This document shows, in pieces, positions 15,530 through 24,843 of a stretch of DNA of 42,804 bases (the first letter of the stretch is position 1; each line of letters opens with the position of its first letter). The stretch is taken from the NCBI GenBank assembly GCA_038254545.1, contig JBBSGB010000030.1, positions 1 to 42,804 on the forward strand, written 5' to 3'. The stretch comes from CAHJXF01 sp038254545 (GTDB lineage Bacteria; Pseudomonadota; Gammaproteobacteria; Burkholderiales; Burkholderiaceae_D). The notes beneath the pieces are model-generated. The model was not told where the DNA came from. It did not search any database and saw nothing but the letters and a program-made list of their open reading frames with translations. The position numbers and the translations under genes are program-made.

Positions 15530-17065
15530 ATGCACGACGATAGACACGACGGTAAGCTGCGCATTCTCATCGTCGATGACCGGCGGGCCGACCCGGCAGC
15601 CTGGACCACCGAAGCCGCACGGCTCGACTCGCGCATCGTGGTGCGATGCGTGGACACCGCGGCGAAACTTCAGAAGGCCGTGCTCGAAGGCGACTGGGTT
15701 GCGGTGCTCGGTCATCAGGCCCCGGCCACGCTTTCGATCAGCGCGGTCCTGGCTATGGTCCAGGTCCTCGAGCCGCCACCGGCGGTGCTGCTCTATCCCG
15801 AACTGAGGTCCGAGGAAGATCGCAGGGTGTGGCTCGCCGCCGCGGTCCGTGCGAGCACGGCGCTCGAATCTCGATCCGATGCGCGCTCCAGGGGGCCCGC
15901 AATGGCCGATGTGCGCGACTCCGATTCGTTGACTGTCCCGTCGATGTTCGGTGCTACCGCGAACTTCAGCAACAGCGATGTGGAAGCCTTGCGCGCACTG
16001 CGCGACAGCGAGGAGCGCTTTCGCACGCTGACCGAGATCGCACCGGTCGGCATCTTTCTCACCGACGCCGCGCAGGAGTGCGTGTACGTGAACGAGCGCT
16101 GGTCGCAGATCACCGGCGTCGCGGCGACCAGTGCGCGCGGGCTCGATTGGCGCGTGTGCCTTCAGACCGACAGCGCCACCTTGCAGGCCACTGCGCTCTT
16201 CGCCGCCGACCCGCTGATGCCGCTTGCCTTCGAAAGCCGTATCGAGAAGCCGAGCGGACCGGCGACCTGGGTGATCGGGCAGATGCGTCCCTACCGCGAT
16301 GCGCAGGGCGAGATCATCGGCCACCTCGGCGTCATCACCGACATCACCGATCGGAAAAGCGCCGAGCTGGCGATACGGGAATCCGAAAAGCGCTTGCGCG
16401 ACCTGTCAGCGCACATGGTATCGGCCGAAGAGCGCCAGCGCGCCTTGATCGCGCGGGAGATCCACGACGACATCGGCAGTTCGCTCACCGGCATGAAGAT
16501 CGACGTGATGCGCTTGAAAGAGTTGACCGCGGGCAGCGCCGAAGCGCAGGAGAAGCTCGCCGCGTTCAATCGACTGCTCGATTCGGTCGCGGCTTCGAGC
16601 GTGCGCATCGCCAAGGCCTTGCGGCCGAGCATCCTCGACGACGGCATCGTGCCCGCGATCGAATGGCAATTGCGCGAGTTCGGAAAACGCATGGGCATCG
16701 ACACCGAATTCAACGAGCCCGAACTCGAACCCAAGCTCACCCCCGGTCAATCGATCGCGCTGTTTCGCGTGGTGCAGGAAGCGCTCAACAATGTCGCCAA
16801 GCATGCCGAGGCAAAGCACGTCGATATCGTGCTGTTCTCGCGCGCCGACGAACTCACGCTCGAAATTCGCGACGACGGCAAAGGCCTGTCGCGTGATTCC
16901 GGTACGCGTGGAGACACGGTGGGTCGCAGTGGCGCCTTCGGCATCATCGGCATGCGCGAACGCATCCTGTCGCTGGGCGGGTGGATGGACGTGACCGGCG
17001 CACCGGGCAAGGGGACGACGGTGATGGTCGGCATTCCGATGGGACCGCTGGAACGTGCGGCATGA
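15530..17065 (+). CDS. Cytoplasmic PAS-domain sensor histidine kinase, NarL/UhpB (HisKA_3) type
   Basis: 511 residues and no membrane helix, so it should sense an internal signal. Residues 9-110 look like a receiver fold (LRILIVDD) in which the expected phosphoacceptor Asp region reads VAVLGHQAP, with no Asp: a pseudo-receiver. A PAS domain covers about 155-275 (RFRTLTEIAPVGIFLTDA through VITDITDRK). The HisKA_3 dimer helix has the phosphorylated His at 312 (REIHDDIGSSL). The ATPase domain has N-box EALNNVAKHA (N420/N421), G1 RDDGKGL and G2 APGKGTT. The stop overlaps the response regulator start (ATGA), so the two are a cognate pair. The role in flagellar control is inferred from location only. 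Confidence 0.92.
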   Translation: MHDDRHDGKLRILIVDDRRADPAAWTTEAARLDSRIVVRCVDTAAKLQKAVLEGDWVAVLGHQAPATLSISAVLAMVQVLEPPPAVLLYPELRSEEDRRVWLAAAVRASTALESRSDARSRGPAMADVRDSDSLTVPSMFGATANFSNSDVEALRALRDSEERFRTLTEIAPVGIFLTDAAQECVYVNERWSQITGVAATSARGLDWRVCLQTDSATLQATALFAADPLMPLAFESRIEKPSGPATWVIGQMRPYRDAQGEIIGHLGVITDITDRKSAELAIRESEKRLRDLSAHMVSAEERQRALIAREIHDDIGSSLTGMKIDVMRLKELTAGSAEAQEKLAAFNRLLDSVAASSVRIAKALRPSILDDGIVPAIEWQLREFGKRMGIDTEFNEPELEPKLTPGQSIALFRVVQEALNNVAKHAEAKHVDIVLFSRADELTLEIRDDGKGLSRDSGTRGDTVGRSGAFGIIGMRERILSLGGWMDVTGAPGKGTTVMVGIPMGPLERAA

Positions 17066-17703
17066 CGATACGCGTCATCGTCGCCGACGATCATCCGATC
17101 CTGCGCGCGGGCCTGGTGTCGGTGCTCGACGCATCGCCCGATCTGCGCGTCGTCGCCGAGGCGGGCAACGGCGCCGAGGTCTTACGCGCGATGCGCGACG
17201 TCGCGTTCGACGTGCTGTTGCTCGACGTATCGATGCCCGGCAAGAGCGGGCTCGACCTGCTGCGACAGATACGCACCGAGAACCCACGCCTGCCTATCCT
17301 GATCGTCAGTTCTCATCCCGAAGATCAATACGCGCTGCGCGCGATCAAGGCGGGGGCTTCGGGCTACGTGACCAAGATGAGCGCGCCGGCCGATCTCGTC
17401 ACTGCGGTGCGCACCGTATCGACCGGCCGCAAGTTCATCACGCCGGCGCTGGCCGAGCTACTCGCCGACCACGTCGAGCGACCCGACGACGGCGTGCCGC
17501 ACCAGAGCCTTTCCGATCGAGAATTCCAGACGCTCAAGATGATCGGCGCCGGTCACTCGCTGACCGAGATCGGCGAAGTGCTCTGCATCTCGGTCAAGAC
17601 CGTCAGCGTGTATCGCTCGCGCGTGCTCGAAAAGATGCGGATGAAGAACAATGTGGAGTTGACGCGGTATGTGGTCGAGCATGGGTTGACGGACGACGTG
17701 TAG
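17062..17703 (+). CDS. LuxR/NarL-family response regulator
   Basis: 213 residues. The receiver domain has the acidic pair in VIVADDHP, phosphoacceptor D55 (LLLDVSMPG), the conserved hydroxyl residue in IVSSHP and K105 (GYVTKMSAP). The C-terminal LuxR-type helix-turn-helix (about 147-207) reads LSDREFQTLKMIGAGHSLTE, then ISVKTVSVYRSRVLEKM. ATG 17062 overlaps the kinase stop. It should be phosphorylated by the adjacent kinase and bind promoter DNA. Its targets are unknown; the flagellar genes around it are plausible. Confidence 0.95.
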   Translation: MTIRVIVADDHPILRAGLVSVLDASPDLRVVAEAGNGAEVLRAMRDVAFDVLLLDVSMPGKSGLDLLRQIRTENPRLPILIVSSHPEDQYALRAIKAGASGYVTKMSAPADLVTAVRTVSTGRKFITPALAELLADHVERPDDGVPHQSLSDREFQTLKMIGAGHSLTEIGEVLCISVKTVSVYRSRVLEKMRMKNNVELTRYVVEHGLTDDV

Positions 17704-17807
17704 GGGCTCCGCGCTTGCTGCCGTAGCACGTTATGTGGCCGAGATGGATACGGTGTTTCTGCTGGCCATGCGAAGCCAGCGCGAAGCGGGACAAGCACAG
17801 CGGTTGA

Positions 17808-17834
17808 AGCGCCGTGCGCCAAGACGACGGCGCT
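17808..17834. terminator. Bidirectional hairpin between response regulator and flgL
   Basis: AGCGCCGT and ACGGCGCT form an 8-base perfect stem with an 11-base loop, six bases beyond the flgL stop in the flgL direction. A second small stem, GCTGGC/GCCAGC, lies at 17761-17780. The two flanking genes converge, so a shared terminator is expected. No T tract is present. Confidence 0.45.
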
Positions 17835-17839
17835 GTCGA

Positions 17840-19060
17840 TCAAAGGTAATCAAACAGCGTCTTGTTCCCTATCATCGCAAACGTCTTCTGCGCCGCCGAC
17901 AACGCCGCCTGCTGCTTCGTCAACTCCGCAATCGCCTTCGCGTAATCGGTGTCCTGCAGACCGGACAAGCGCGATTGGCCGTCGATGTCCGCCGCGTTCG
18001 CGCTCGATCCCAAGGCATCGAGCTCGTTCTGCCGCGCACCGACCGACGCGCGCGTGTTCAGGATGTGATTGAGCGCGTTGTCGACATTCGCGATCGCCGC
18101 CAGCGCGCCGCTGGCCACGCGCGCCCGTCCCGCTGCGCCGCCGGTGGGCGTCGTCAGCAGGCTGGCCGCGGCCGACAAGGTGTCGAACACGCTTTGACGG
18201 CCCGCGGGCGCGATCGTGAAGCTGTCGCTGCTCGCGGGGGTGCCGCCGATCGTGAACCGCAAGCCGTCGAACGCGATCGCGCTGCCGCTGGTATAGGCAT
18301 TGCCGGTAGCTGCGGGAGCAGGCACCGTCGTGCCGGTGTCCGTGTCGACCACCTGATAGGTCGTCGCGCCGCCGCTGACGGCGAACTGCACCTGATAGCT
18401 GTGGCCGGTCAACGAAGCGGGCGTCGTGACCTGGCCGACGTCGATGACTCCGCTGCCGCTGTTGCTCGTCGATGCCGCGGTCGTGAATACGCCGTTGCCC
18501 GCGCTGATGCGCCCGAATACATCGGCGCCGCTTTCGGACACGCCGATCTGCCGCGTCGCCGAGACCTGGATTGCGCGGGCGCCGTCGTCACCCGCGTAGC
18601 TCACGCCGGTGCTGGTGACCGCGAACGGCGTGGTGTTGCTACGGTAGCCGCCGAACAGAAAACTTCCGTTGCCGTCCTTGGTGTTCGCCAGGGAGACCAG
18701 CGCATCGAGGCGACTCTTGAGCTCGACGCCGATCGCCGCGCGATCGCTGTCCGACAGCGCGGCGTTGTTGGAAGCGACCAGCGACGTGCGTACGCTTTGC
18801 AGCAGGTCGCCGACCTGTCCGAGCGTGCTGTCGGTCTGACCGAGCAGATGCGAGGCGATGCCTTGATTGGCGATGTATTGCGAGTTGGTCGCGAGATTGC
18901 TGACGGTGCGCAGGATCTGCGTGGCCGCCACCGGATCGTCCGCCGCCGTGTTGACGCGATGTCCGGTCGAGACCTGTTGTTGCGCGCGCGACAGATTGCG
19001 TTGCGCGAGATCGATGGCGGCGAGTCCGCGATCGAAGAGTGTCGAGGTGGCGATGCGCAT
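17840..19060 (-). CDS. flgL: Flagellar hook-filament junction protein FlgL (HAP3)
   Basis: 406 residues. FlgL forms the second junction layer between hook and filament. The flagellin-like N-terminal coiled coil (MRIATSTLFDRGLAAIDLAQ, then STGHRVNTAADDP) and the C-terminal helix (ALSAAQKTFAMIGNKTLFDYL) are clear, with a variable beta-rich middle. The start at 19060 is chosen because the sequence to the right in the same frame (to 19228) is the antisense of flgK. It follows flgK after 34 bases; both likely come from the sigma-28 promoter at 21075-21101. Confidence 0.95.
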   Translation of the reverse strand: MRIATSTLFDRGLAAIDLAQRNLSRAQQQVSTGHRVNTAADDPVAATQILRTVSNLATNSQYIANQGIASHLLGQTDSTLGQVGDLLQSVRTSLVASNNAALSDSDRAAIGVELKSRLDALVSLANTKDGNGSFLFGGYRSNTTPFAVTSTGVSYAGDDGARAIQVSATRQIGVSESGADVFGRISAGNGVFTTAASTSNSGSGVIDVGQVTTPASLTGHSYQVQFAVSGGATTYQVVDTDTGTTVPAPAATGNAYTSGSAIAFDGLRFTIGGTPASSDSFTIAPAGRQSVFDTLSAAASLLTTPTGGAAGRARVASGALAAIANVDNALNHILNTRASVGARQNELDALGSSANAADIDGQSRLSGLQDTDYAKAIAELTKQQAALSAAQKTFAMIGNKTLFDYL

Positions 19061-19094
19061 GGAGATGCTTTCTCTGTGGGTCGTGGCGACGCGA

Positions 19095-21005
19095 TCAGCG
19101 GAACAGAGCGAGCACCGCGTCGAACATCGCCGATGCGGTTGCAATGCTCTTGCTCGCCGCCTGGTAGGCCTGCTGGTAACGCTGCAGATTGGCCGCCTCT
19201 TCATCGAGGTTGACGCCCGAGACCGCATCGCGACTGTCCTGTGCCTGTGTCAACAGGCTCTGCTCTGCGTTCGAGAGCGCATCTGCTTCGTTGGTCTTGT
19301 TGCCGATGATCCCGACCAGTCCGTTGTATGCGTCCTGCGCGCTGCCGGACAGGGTCACGACGTTCTGCTGAATCTGCGCGAGCAGCAGCGCATTGCGGTT
19401 GTCGCCGCTGCCGCCGACGTTGGGGCCGACGGTGAAGAGGTCGTTGTCCGCCGGTGTGCCGGCGAGCGTGAGGCTCCAGCCGTTCTGCGCAATCGCCGCG
19501 CCATCGGTATAGGGATTGCCTGCCGACAACACCGAGCCGCTGGTGCGATCGACCAGATCGTAAGTGGTGGTGCCACTCGCAACACGGAAGCGCACATCGA
19601 CCGGCGCTCTCAGCGTGGATGGCAAGGGATCGGCCGGCAGCACAGCGAGCGAAGCCTGGCGCGCGCTGCCTGCGTTGCCCGAGCCTATCGTCAGCATCAC
19701 CGGCCCGGCTGCGGCAATGCGCGCCGGATCGGTGGTTGCGACCGCGAAGTCGTGCGCGCCGTTGCGCGTGGGGGCGATGATGAAACGGTCGCCCGCAGCG
19801 AGCGGTCCCGAAGTGGCGATCTTCACGCCATCGACGGTCTGCGGCAGGCTCGCGAAGATGCGGGTGCTCTTGTCCGCGAGATTGGTCAGCTTGTAGCTCG
19901 TGCCGTCGAAGTCGAGACGATAGTCACTGGCGGTCAACCGACTCGGATCGGCAATCGAGACGGCCAGGCCCGAGCCCGCGCTGTTGGTCTTGGCGGGAAT
20001 CACCGCCGGCGAGCCGACGCTGAACAGCGCGATGCCCGGTGCGCCGCTGGCATCCTGACCGAGCTTGTTCTGCGCATTCAGCGCGGAGCCGATCGCGATC
20101 GCGATCTGGCCGAGCGAATTCCTGGTCTGCGACAGCACGTCGTCGCGAAAGCGGAACAAGCCGCCGAGCGTGCCGTCCTCCACCTGCGCCGTCGAGATGC
20201 GCTGCGCCGTGCCGCTGACCTGCACGGCGAGTTGCTGCTTGCTCGGGTCCTGATCGTCGGGCACCGCAATGAGCGCATTCGCCTGGCGGCCGACCACCAG
20301 GGGTTGTCCGTTGCTCACGAACAGATTGACCGATCCATCCGACTGCGGCAATGCTGTCGCACCGATCGCGCCCGCGATCTGCCTGACCAGCGCATCGCGC
20401 TGGTCGAGCAGGTCGTTGGGGACTTGCGAGATCGCCGGATCGCGCCCGTCGGTGAGGATGCGTTGGTTGAGACCTGCGACCTGCTGCGCAAGCGTGTTCA
20501 CGCTGGTGATGGTGTCGCCGATCTGCCGATCGATGTCGCTGCCCTGCTGGTCGAGACGCTGGCCGAGATCGTTGAAGCGCGCCGCGAGCGTGCGCGCCGA
20601 CGACAACAGCGTCTGTCGCGCTGCCGAGTCGGACGGACTGTTCGCAACCGTGTGCGCCGACGAAAAGAAACTGTCGATCGCCGACGAGAGGTTCGACGAC
20701 GAATCGGCAAGCCAGCTGTCGACGCGCTTGATTTCGGTCGCGTAGGCATCGGCGCGCGAACTGGTCGCAACGCCGTCGCGCACCGACTGGGTCAGGTAAT
20801 CGCTGTAGATGCGACGCACGGTCGTCACGTTCACGCCCTGCCCCACGTAGCCCGCGCCTGTGAACTGCGCCGTCGCTGCGGACAACACGGTCTCCTGACG
20901 CGTGAAGCCTTGCGTGTTCACGTTGGCGATGTTGTGTCCGGTCGTGACGAGGCCGGCTTGCGCCGCGCGCAAACCCGACAGTCCGATCCCGATCAAGCCG
21001 CTCAT
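19095..21005 (-). CDS. flgK: Flagellar hook-associated protein FlgK (HAP1)
   Basis: 636 residues. FlgK is the first hook-filament junction protein. The N-terminus is diagnostic (GLIGIGLSGLRAAQAGLVTT, GHNIANVNTQGFTRQ), and the C-terminal region has the NLQRYQQAYQAASKSIATA helix followed by an LF end. GAGGT precedes ATG 21005. A sigma-28-type promoter ends 69 bases upstream, separating flgKL expression from the earlier flg genes. Confidence 0.97.
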   Translation of the reverse strand: MSGLIGIGLSGLRAAQAGLVTTGHNIANVNTQGFTRQETVLSAATAQFTGAGYVGQGVNVTTVRRIYSDYLTQSVRDGVATSSRADAYATEIKRVDSWLADSSSNLSSAIDSFFSSAHTVANSPSDSAARQTLLSSARTLAARFNDLGQRLDQQGSDIDRQIGDTITSVNTLAQQVAGLNQRILTDGRDPAISQVPNDLLDQRDALVRQIAGAIGATALPQSDGSVNLFVSNGQPLVVGRQANALIAVPDDQDPSKQQLAVQVSGTAQRISTAQVEDGTLGGLFRFRDDVLSQTRNSLGQIAIAIGSALNAQNKLGQDASGAPGIALFSVGSPAVIPAKTNSAGSGLAVSIADPSRLTASDYRLDFDGTSYKLTNLADKSTRIFASLPQTVDGVKIATSGPLAAGDRFIIAPTRNGAHDFAVATTDPARIAAAGPVMLTIGSGNAGSARQASLAVLPADPLPSTLRAPVDVRFRVASGTTTYDLVDRTSGSVLSAGNPYTDGAAIAQNGWSLTLAGTPADNDLFTVGPNVGGSGDNRNALLLAQIQQNVVTLSGSAQDAYNGLVGIIGNKTNEADALSNAEQSLLTQAQDSRDAVSGVNLDEEAANLQRYQQAYQAASKSIATASAMFDAVLALFR

Positions 21006-21074
21006 GATTTACCTCGCACGCTTCACCTCGCTTGCTTGACGCGAATATTCAAATCCGCCGGCGCGTCGCCATCA

Positions 21075-21101
21075 ATATCGGCAGCGCGCGCCACAACTGA
21101 A
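21075..21101 (-). promoter_or_regulatory. Sigma-28 (FliA) promoter of flgK-flgL
   Basis: Read on the minus strand: TTCAGTTG, 11 bases, GCCGATAT, compared with the E. coli FliA consensus TAAAGTTT-N11-GCCGATAA (5/8 and 7/8). Spacing is exact. It lies between flgJ and flgK, where a late-class promoter is expected. The other two matches in this window, before flgM and motA, share the same layout. Confidence 0.75.
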
Positions 21102-21124
21102 CCGGGTCTCGGGCTTGCCATGGG

Positions 21125-22099
21125 TCAGAACAACTTCCCGAGCGGGCCCGCCAGCACCTGGGCCAGCTTGGTTCCATAGTTCGGATCGGTCGCATATCCG
21201 GAGCGCCCCATCTCGCGCGCGAACTGCAGCGCGTCGCCTGCGGCGTGCACGGCCTTCTCGTAACGCGGGTTGTTCGCGACCAGCTTCGCGTAGTCGATGA
21301 ACGACTCCGCATACGACGCATAGGCGCGAAACTTCTGCACGACTTTCTGCGCGACGCCATTGACGACTTCGGTCGTGACCGCATCGACAGTCGCCCCGGT
21401 CCAGGTCGCGCCCGCCTTGATGCCGAACAGGTTGAAGCTGCCCGCGCCCTTGCTGTCCCGCACCTCGTGCTTGCCCCAACCGCTTTCGAGCGCGGCCTGC
21501 CCGAGGATGATCTTGGCCGGGATGCCGCTGGCTTCGGCCGCGGCGATCGCGGCATCCTTGAAGCGATCGACGAAGTCGCGGTGCACGGGCGTGGCGGTGG
21601 CGGGTGCTGTGGCTGCCACGCCGGTTCCAGACGCCGATGAGCCGGGCGAAGCCGACGCGGTCGTCGCATCGAGAGAAATGTTGCGCAGCTTCGGCATCGT
21701 CAGCACCGGATGCGACGCGGGGGACGACGACAGCGCGTCGATCCCGGTACCGGGCTTCTTGCCCTGCGCTCGTTCGATCTGCGCGACCAGCGCGTCTGCC
21801 AGACCGATGCCGCGTCCCTTGCTCGCGATGTTCTGTGCGAGTTGCTGGTCGTACATGTCGGTCGCCATCTTCGACGCGTCGTTCGCCAGCGGATCGCTGC
21901 CCGGCAAGGTGGCGCGCATGTTCTTCAGCATCATCGACAGGAACATCGATTCGAATTGCTGCGCGACCTTGCGGGTCGCGGCCGCATCGCCGTTCTTGGT
22001 CGCGAGCTTGACCGCATCGAGCGACCGCGGATCGAAGCTGCTGGCCGACGAACCCACGGTGGATAGCGAAGTCGATGCAGTGGACAGGATCGCGCCCAT
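21125..22099 (-). CDS. flgJ: Flagellar rod assembly protein / peptidoglycan hydrolase FlgJ
   Basis: 324 residues with two domains: an N-terminal rod-capping domain (about 40-105, QQFESMFLSMMLKNMRA) and a C-terminal glucosaminidase domain (about 172-318). The catalytic Glu is in QAALESGWGKHE (E205), and GSFNLFGIKAG with the downstream FRAYASYAESFIDYAKL segment are typical. It opens a path in peptidoglycan for the rod. The start lies one base after the flgI stop (TGACATG), so translation is coupled. Confidence 0.97.
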   Translation of the reverse strand: MGAILSTASTSLSTVGSSASSFDPRSLDAVKLATKNGDAAATRKVAQQFESMFLSMMLKNMRATLPGSDPLANDASKMATDMYDQQLAQNIASKGRGIGLADALVAQIERAQGKKPGTGIDALSSSPASHPVLTMPKLRNISLDATTASASPGSSASGTGVAATAPATATPVHRDFVDRFKDAAIAAAEASGIPAKIILGQAALESGWGKHEVRDSKGAGSFNLFGIKAGATWTGATVDAVTTEVVNGVAQKVVQKFRAYASYAESFIDYAKLVANNPRYEKAVHAAGDALQFAREMGRSGYATDPNYGTKLAQVLAGPLGKLF

Positions 22100-22100
22100 G

Positions 22101-23279
22101 TCAGATCACTTCGAGGTCGGCGCGCAAGGCGCCCGCGGCCTTCAACGCCTGAAGAATCGAAAGCAGATCCTGAGGCGTGGCGCCGATCGCATTGAGCGCC
22201 TTCACGACATCGGTGAGCTTCGCGCTCGCGGGCAGATTGACCAGCTCGCCCTTGTCCGACTTCACCTGGATCTGCGCGTTGGTGACCCCCACGGTCTGAC
22301 CTTGCGCGAGCGGATTGGGCTGGCTCACGCTGTTCTCGGCGCTGATCGTCACCGACAGGTTGCCGTGCGCGACCGCGCTCGCCTGCAGGGTAACCGCCTG
22401 ATTCATCACCACCGAGCCGGTACGCGCATTGATGATCACGCGCGCGGGCGGACGCGACAGCGTGACATCGAGATCCTCGAGCCCCGCGAGGAAGGCGACG
22501 CGATCGCTGGCTCCCAGCGGCGCGCGCACCTGCACGACACGACCATCGATCATCGATGCCGTACCCGGCACCGCGCGATTGATTGCGGAGGCAACCGCTT
22601 GCGCATTGGCGAAATCGGTCTGCTCGAGTTCGAGGTTGACGAATTCGCCCTGCCCGATCGAGGTCGCGACCGAGCGTTCAACCGACGCGCCGCCAGGCAC
22701 GCGGCCCGCGTTCAACTGATTGATCTGCACCTTGCTGCCGGCCGCCGATGCACCCGCGCCGCCGAGCAGGATGTTTCCCTGCGACATCGCATAGATCTGG
22801 TTGTCGGCGCCCTTCAGCGGCGTCAGCAGCAACGTGCCGCCGCGCAGGCTCTTGGCGTTGCCGATCGATGAAACCGTGACGTCGATCGCCTGACCCGGGC
22901 GCGCGAATGCGGGCAGCACCGCGGTGACCATCACGGCCGCCGCGTTCTTCAATTGCAGGTTGGTGCCGGGCGGCAGATTGACGCCCATCTGTGCCAGCAT
23001 CGACGCGATGCTCTGCACCGTGAACGGCGTCTGCGTGGTCTGGTCGCCGGTGCCGTCGAGACCGACCACGATGCCGTAGCCGATCAACTGGTTGCTGCGC
23101 ACGCCCTGGATCGAGACCAGATCCTTGATGCGTTCGGCGCGCGCCGGAGCGGCGACCAACAGCGCACCGACCAGCACGGCGGCCCCGAGTACGAGCGCCG
23201 AGAGCACGCGAAGAAAAGCCGCAAGCGACACGTCGGTCTTGGTCGTCATGCAGGAGTAGTCGTCCACGAAATTTCCCAT
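22101..23279 (-). CDS. flgI: Flagellar P-ring protein FlgI
   Basis: 392 residues in this reading. FlgI is exported by Sec and forms the periplasmic P ring. A signal peptide ends near AAPARA, followed by ERIKDLVSIQGVRSNQLIG, YGIVVGLDGTGDQTTQTPFT and the remaining conserved body. ATG 23279 shares a base with the flgH stop (TGATG), favouring coupling. ATG 23249 gives a more normal signal peptide (about 38 rather than 48 residues) and is a fair alternative. Neither has a clear Shine-Dalgarno sequence. Confidence 0.95.
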   Translation of the reverse strand: MGNFVDDYSCMTTKTDVSLAAFLRVLSALVLGAAVLVGALLVAAPARAERIKDLVSIQGVRSNQLIGYGIVVGLDGTGDQTTQTPFTVQSIASMLAQMGVNLPPGTNLQLKNAAAVMVTAVLPAFARPGQAIDVTVSSIGNAKSLRGGTLLLTPLKGADNQIYAMSQGNILLGGAGASAAGSKVQINQLNAGRVPGGASVERSVATSIGQGEFVNLELEQTDFANAQAVASAINRAVPGTASMIDGRVVQVRAPLGASDRVAFLAGLEDLDVTLSRPPARVIINARTGSVVMNQAVTLQASAVAHGNLSVTISAENSVSQPNPLAQGQTVGVTNAQIQVKSDKGELVNLPASAKLTDVVKALNAIGATPQDLLSILQALKAAGALRADLEVI

Positions 23280-23965
23280 CAGAACGGAAGCACGGTGAGG
23301 AAAAGGCGCGACAGCCAGCCCATCGTCTGCGCTTCGTCGATGTAGCCGGTGCCGCGATATTCGATGCGGGCGTCGGCCACCTGTGTCGAGGAGACGGTGT
23401 TGTTGTTGACCACCGTGTTCGGGTTGACCACACCCGAAAAGCGGATGAACTCGGAGCCTTGATTGATGCCGATCTGCTTCTCGCCCGAGACGATCAGGTT
23501 GCCGTTGCCGAGCACTTCGATGACGGTGACGGTGATCGTGCCGGTGAATTGATTGCTACTCGCGCTGTCGCCCTTGCCGCTGAACTTGTTCGCGGAGCTG
23601 GCCGTTGCGCTCGTGCCCTGCAGGAACTTGAACGGCAGATTGCCGTGCAGGTTCGGGATCGAAAGCGACGTCGAGCCGCTCTTGTCGACATTGCTGCCCG
23701 ACTGCTTGGCGGCCTGCAGCTTCTCGTTCAATACGATCGTGATGATGTCGCCGACATTGCGCGCGCGACGGTCTTCGAACAGCGGCTGGTAGTTGACCGT
23801 CTGGAAGATCGAGCCTCCGGTCTGTGCGCCGGGGATCGCTGCGACCGGCGCGGGGCGCGCGGTCAGCGGCTTCTGCACTTCGACGGTACGCAGCGGATCG
23901 TACGAACCGCACGCGCCGAGGACTAATGCGAGCGCGGTCGCGAATATGCAATTCAAGAGGCGCAT
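23279..23965 (-). CDS. flgH: Flagellar L-ring lipoprotein FlgH
   Basis: 228 residues. FlgH forms the outer-membrane L ring. It begins with a lipoprotein signal peptide, MRLLNCIFATALALVLGAC, with lipobox LGAC at residues 16-19. FlgH signatures include GSIFQTVNYQPLFEDRRARN, VGDIITIVLNE and the ANKFSGKGDSASSNQFTGTI segment. ATG 23965 fits the signal peptide best; ATG 23983 is possible. Confidence 0.95.
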   Translation of the reverse strand: MRLLNCIFATALALVLGACGSYDPLRTVEVQKPLTARPAPVAAIPGAQTGGSIFQTVNYQPLFEDRRARNVGDIITIVLNEKLQAAKQSGSNVDKSGSTSLSIPNLHGNLPFKFLQGTSATASSANKFSGKGDSASSNQFTGTITVTVIEVLGNGNLIVSGEKQIGINQGSEFIRFSGVVNPNTVVNNNTVSSTQVADARIEYRGTGYIDEAQTMGWLSRLFLTVLPF

Positions 23966-24011
23966 CGGGAAAGAGAAGATCATGGCGGGTTTGGGTGTAG
24001 TCAAAGCAGCA

Positions 24012-24794
24012 TCACAACTGAGTCAGCTTCTGCAACATCTGATCGGACGTCGTGATCGCCTTCGAGTTGAGCTCGTAGGCGCGCTGCGCCTGGATCATGT
24101 TCACGAGCTCTTCGGCGACATTGACATTCGAAGTCTCGACATAGCCCTGGTTGATCAGGCCCGTGCCGTTGGTGCCGGGCGTGTTGGTCGCGGCGGTGCC
24201 CGATGCGGCGGTCTCGAGATAAAGGTTCTGCCCATGGCTCGAAAGGCCTGCGGCATTGATGAAGGTCGCGAGCTGGATCGTGCCTACCGTGGTCGGCGCG
24301 GCGCTGCCGGCTTGCGTCACCGACACCGTGCCATCCTGACCGATCGTCACGGCAAGCGCGTTCGCGGGAATCGTGATTGCGGGCTGCAACGGCGAACCGT
24401 TCGAGGTCACGAGTTGGCCTTGCGCATCGGTATGCAGCGAGCCGTCGCGCGAATAGCCGGTCGTGCCGTCGGGCATCTGCACCTGGAAGAAGCCCGCGCC
24501 CTGGATCGCCAGGTCGAGCGAATTGCCGGTCTGCGACAGGTTGCCCTGCGTGTGGATGCGCGTGGTCGCGACCGGACGCACGCCGGTGCCGATCTGCAGG
24601 CCCGATGGCAGTTGCGTCTGTTGCGTCGATTGCGCGCCGGGTTCGCGCACGGTCTGATAGAGCATGTCCTCGAACACCGCGCGCGAACGCTTGAAGCCCG
24701 AGGTGCTGACGTTGGCCAGGTTGTTCGAGATCACGTCGAGCTGCGTCTGCTGGGCGTCGAGGCCGGTCTTGGCGATATAGAGCGAGCGGATCAT
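24012..24794 (-). CDS. flgG: Flagellar distal rod protein FlgG
   Basis: 260 residues, normal for FlgG. The N-terminus (MIRSLYIAKTGLDAQQTQLD, VISNNLANVSTSGFKRSRA), the FlgG-specific segment FEDMLYQTVREPGAQSTQ that distinguishes it from hook protein, and the C-terminal VNVAEELVNMIQAQRAYELN helix are all present. AAGGA precedes the start. It lies between flgF and flgH as usual. Confidence 0.98.
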   Translation of the reverse strand: MIRSLYIAKTGLDAQQTQLDVISNNLANVSTSGFKRSRAVFEDMLYQTVREPGAQSTQQTQLPSGLQIGTGVRPVATTRIHTQGNLSQTGNSLDLAIQGAGFFQVQMPDGTTGYSRDGSLHTDAQGQLVTSNGSPLQPAITIPANALAVTIGQDGTVSVTQAGSAAPTTVGTIQLATFINAAGLSSHGQNLYLETAASGTAATNTPGTNGTGLINQGYVETSNVNVAEELVNMIQAQRAYELNSKAITTSDQMLQKLTQL

Positions 24795-24843
24795 GTGGGC
24801 ATCCTTGGTTGAGTTCTAGTCGTATGGGTCGCGTCTGTCGCGC

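Noticed and set aside
17735..21179. Plus-strand frames of 492 and 770 codons across flgL and flgK
   Set aside because: Antisense to flgL/flgK; no recognisable domains.
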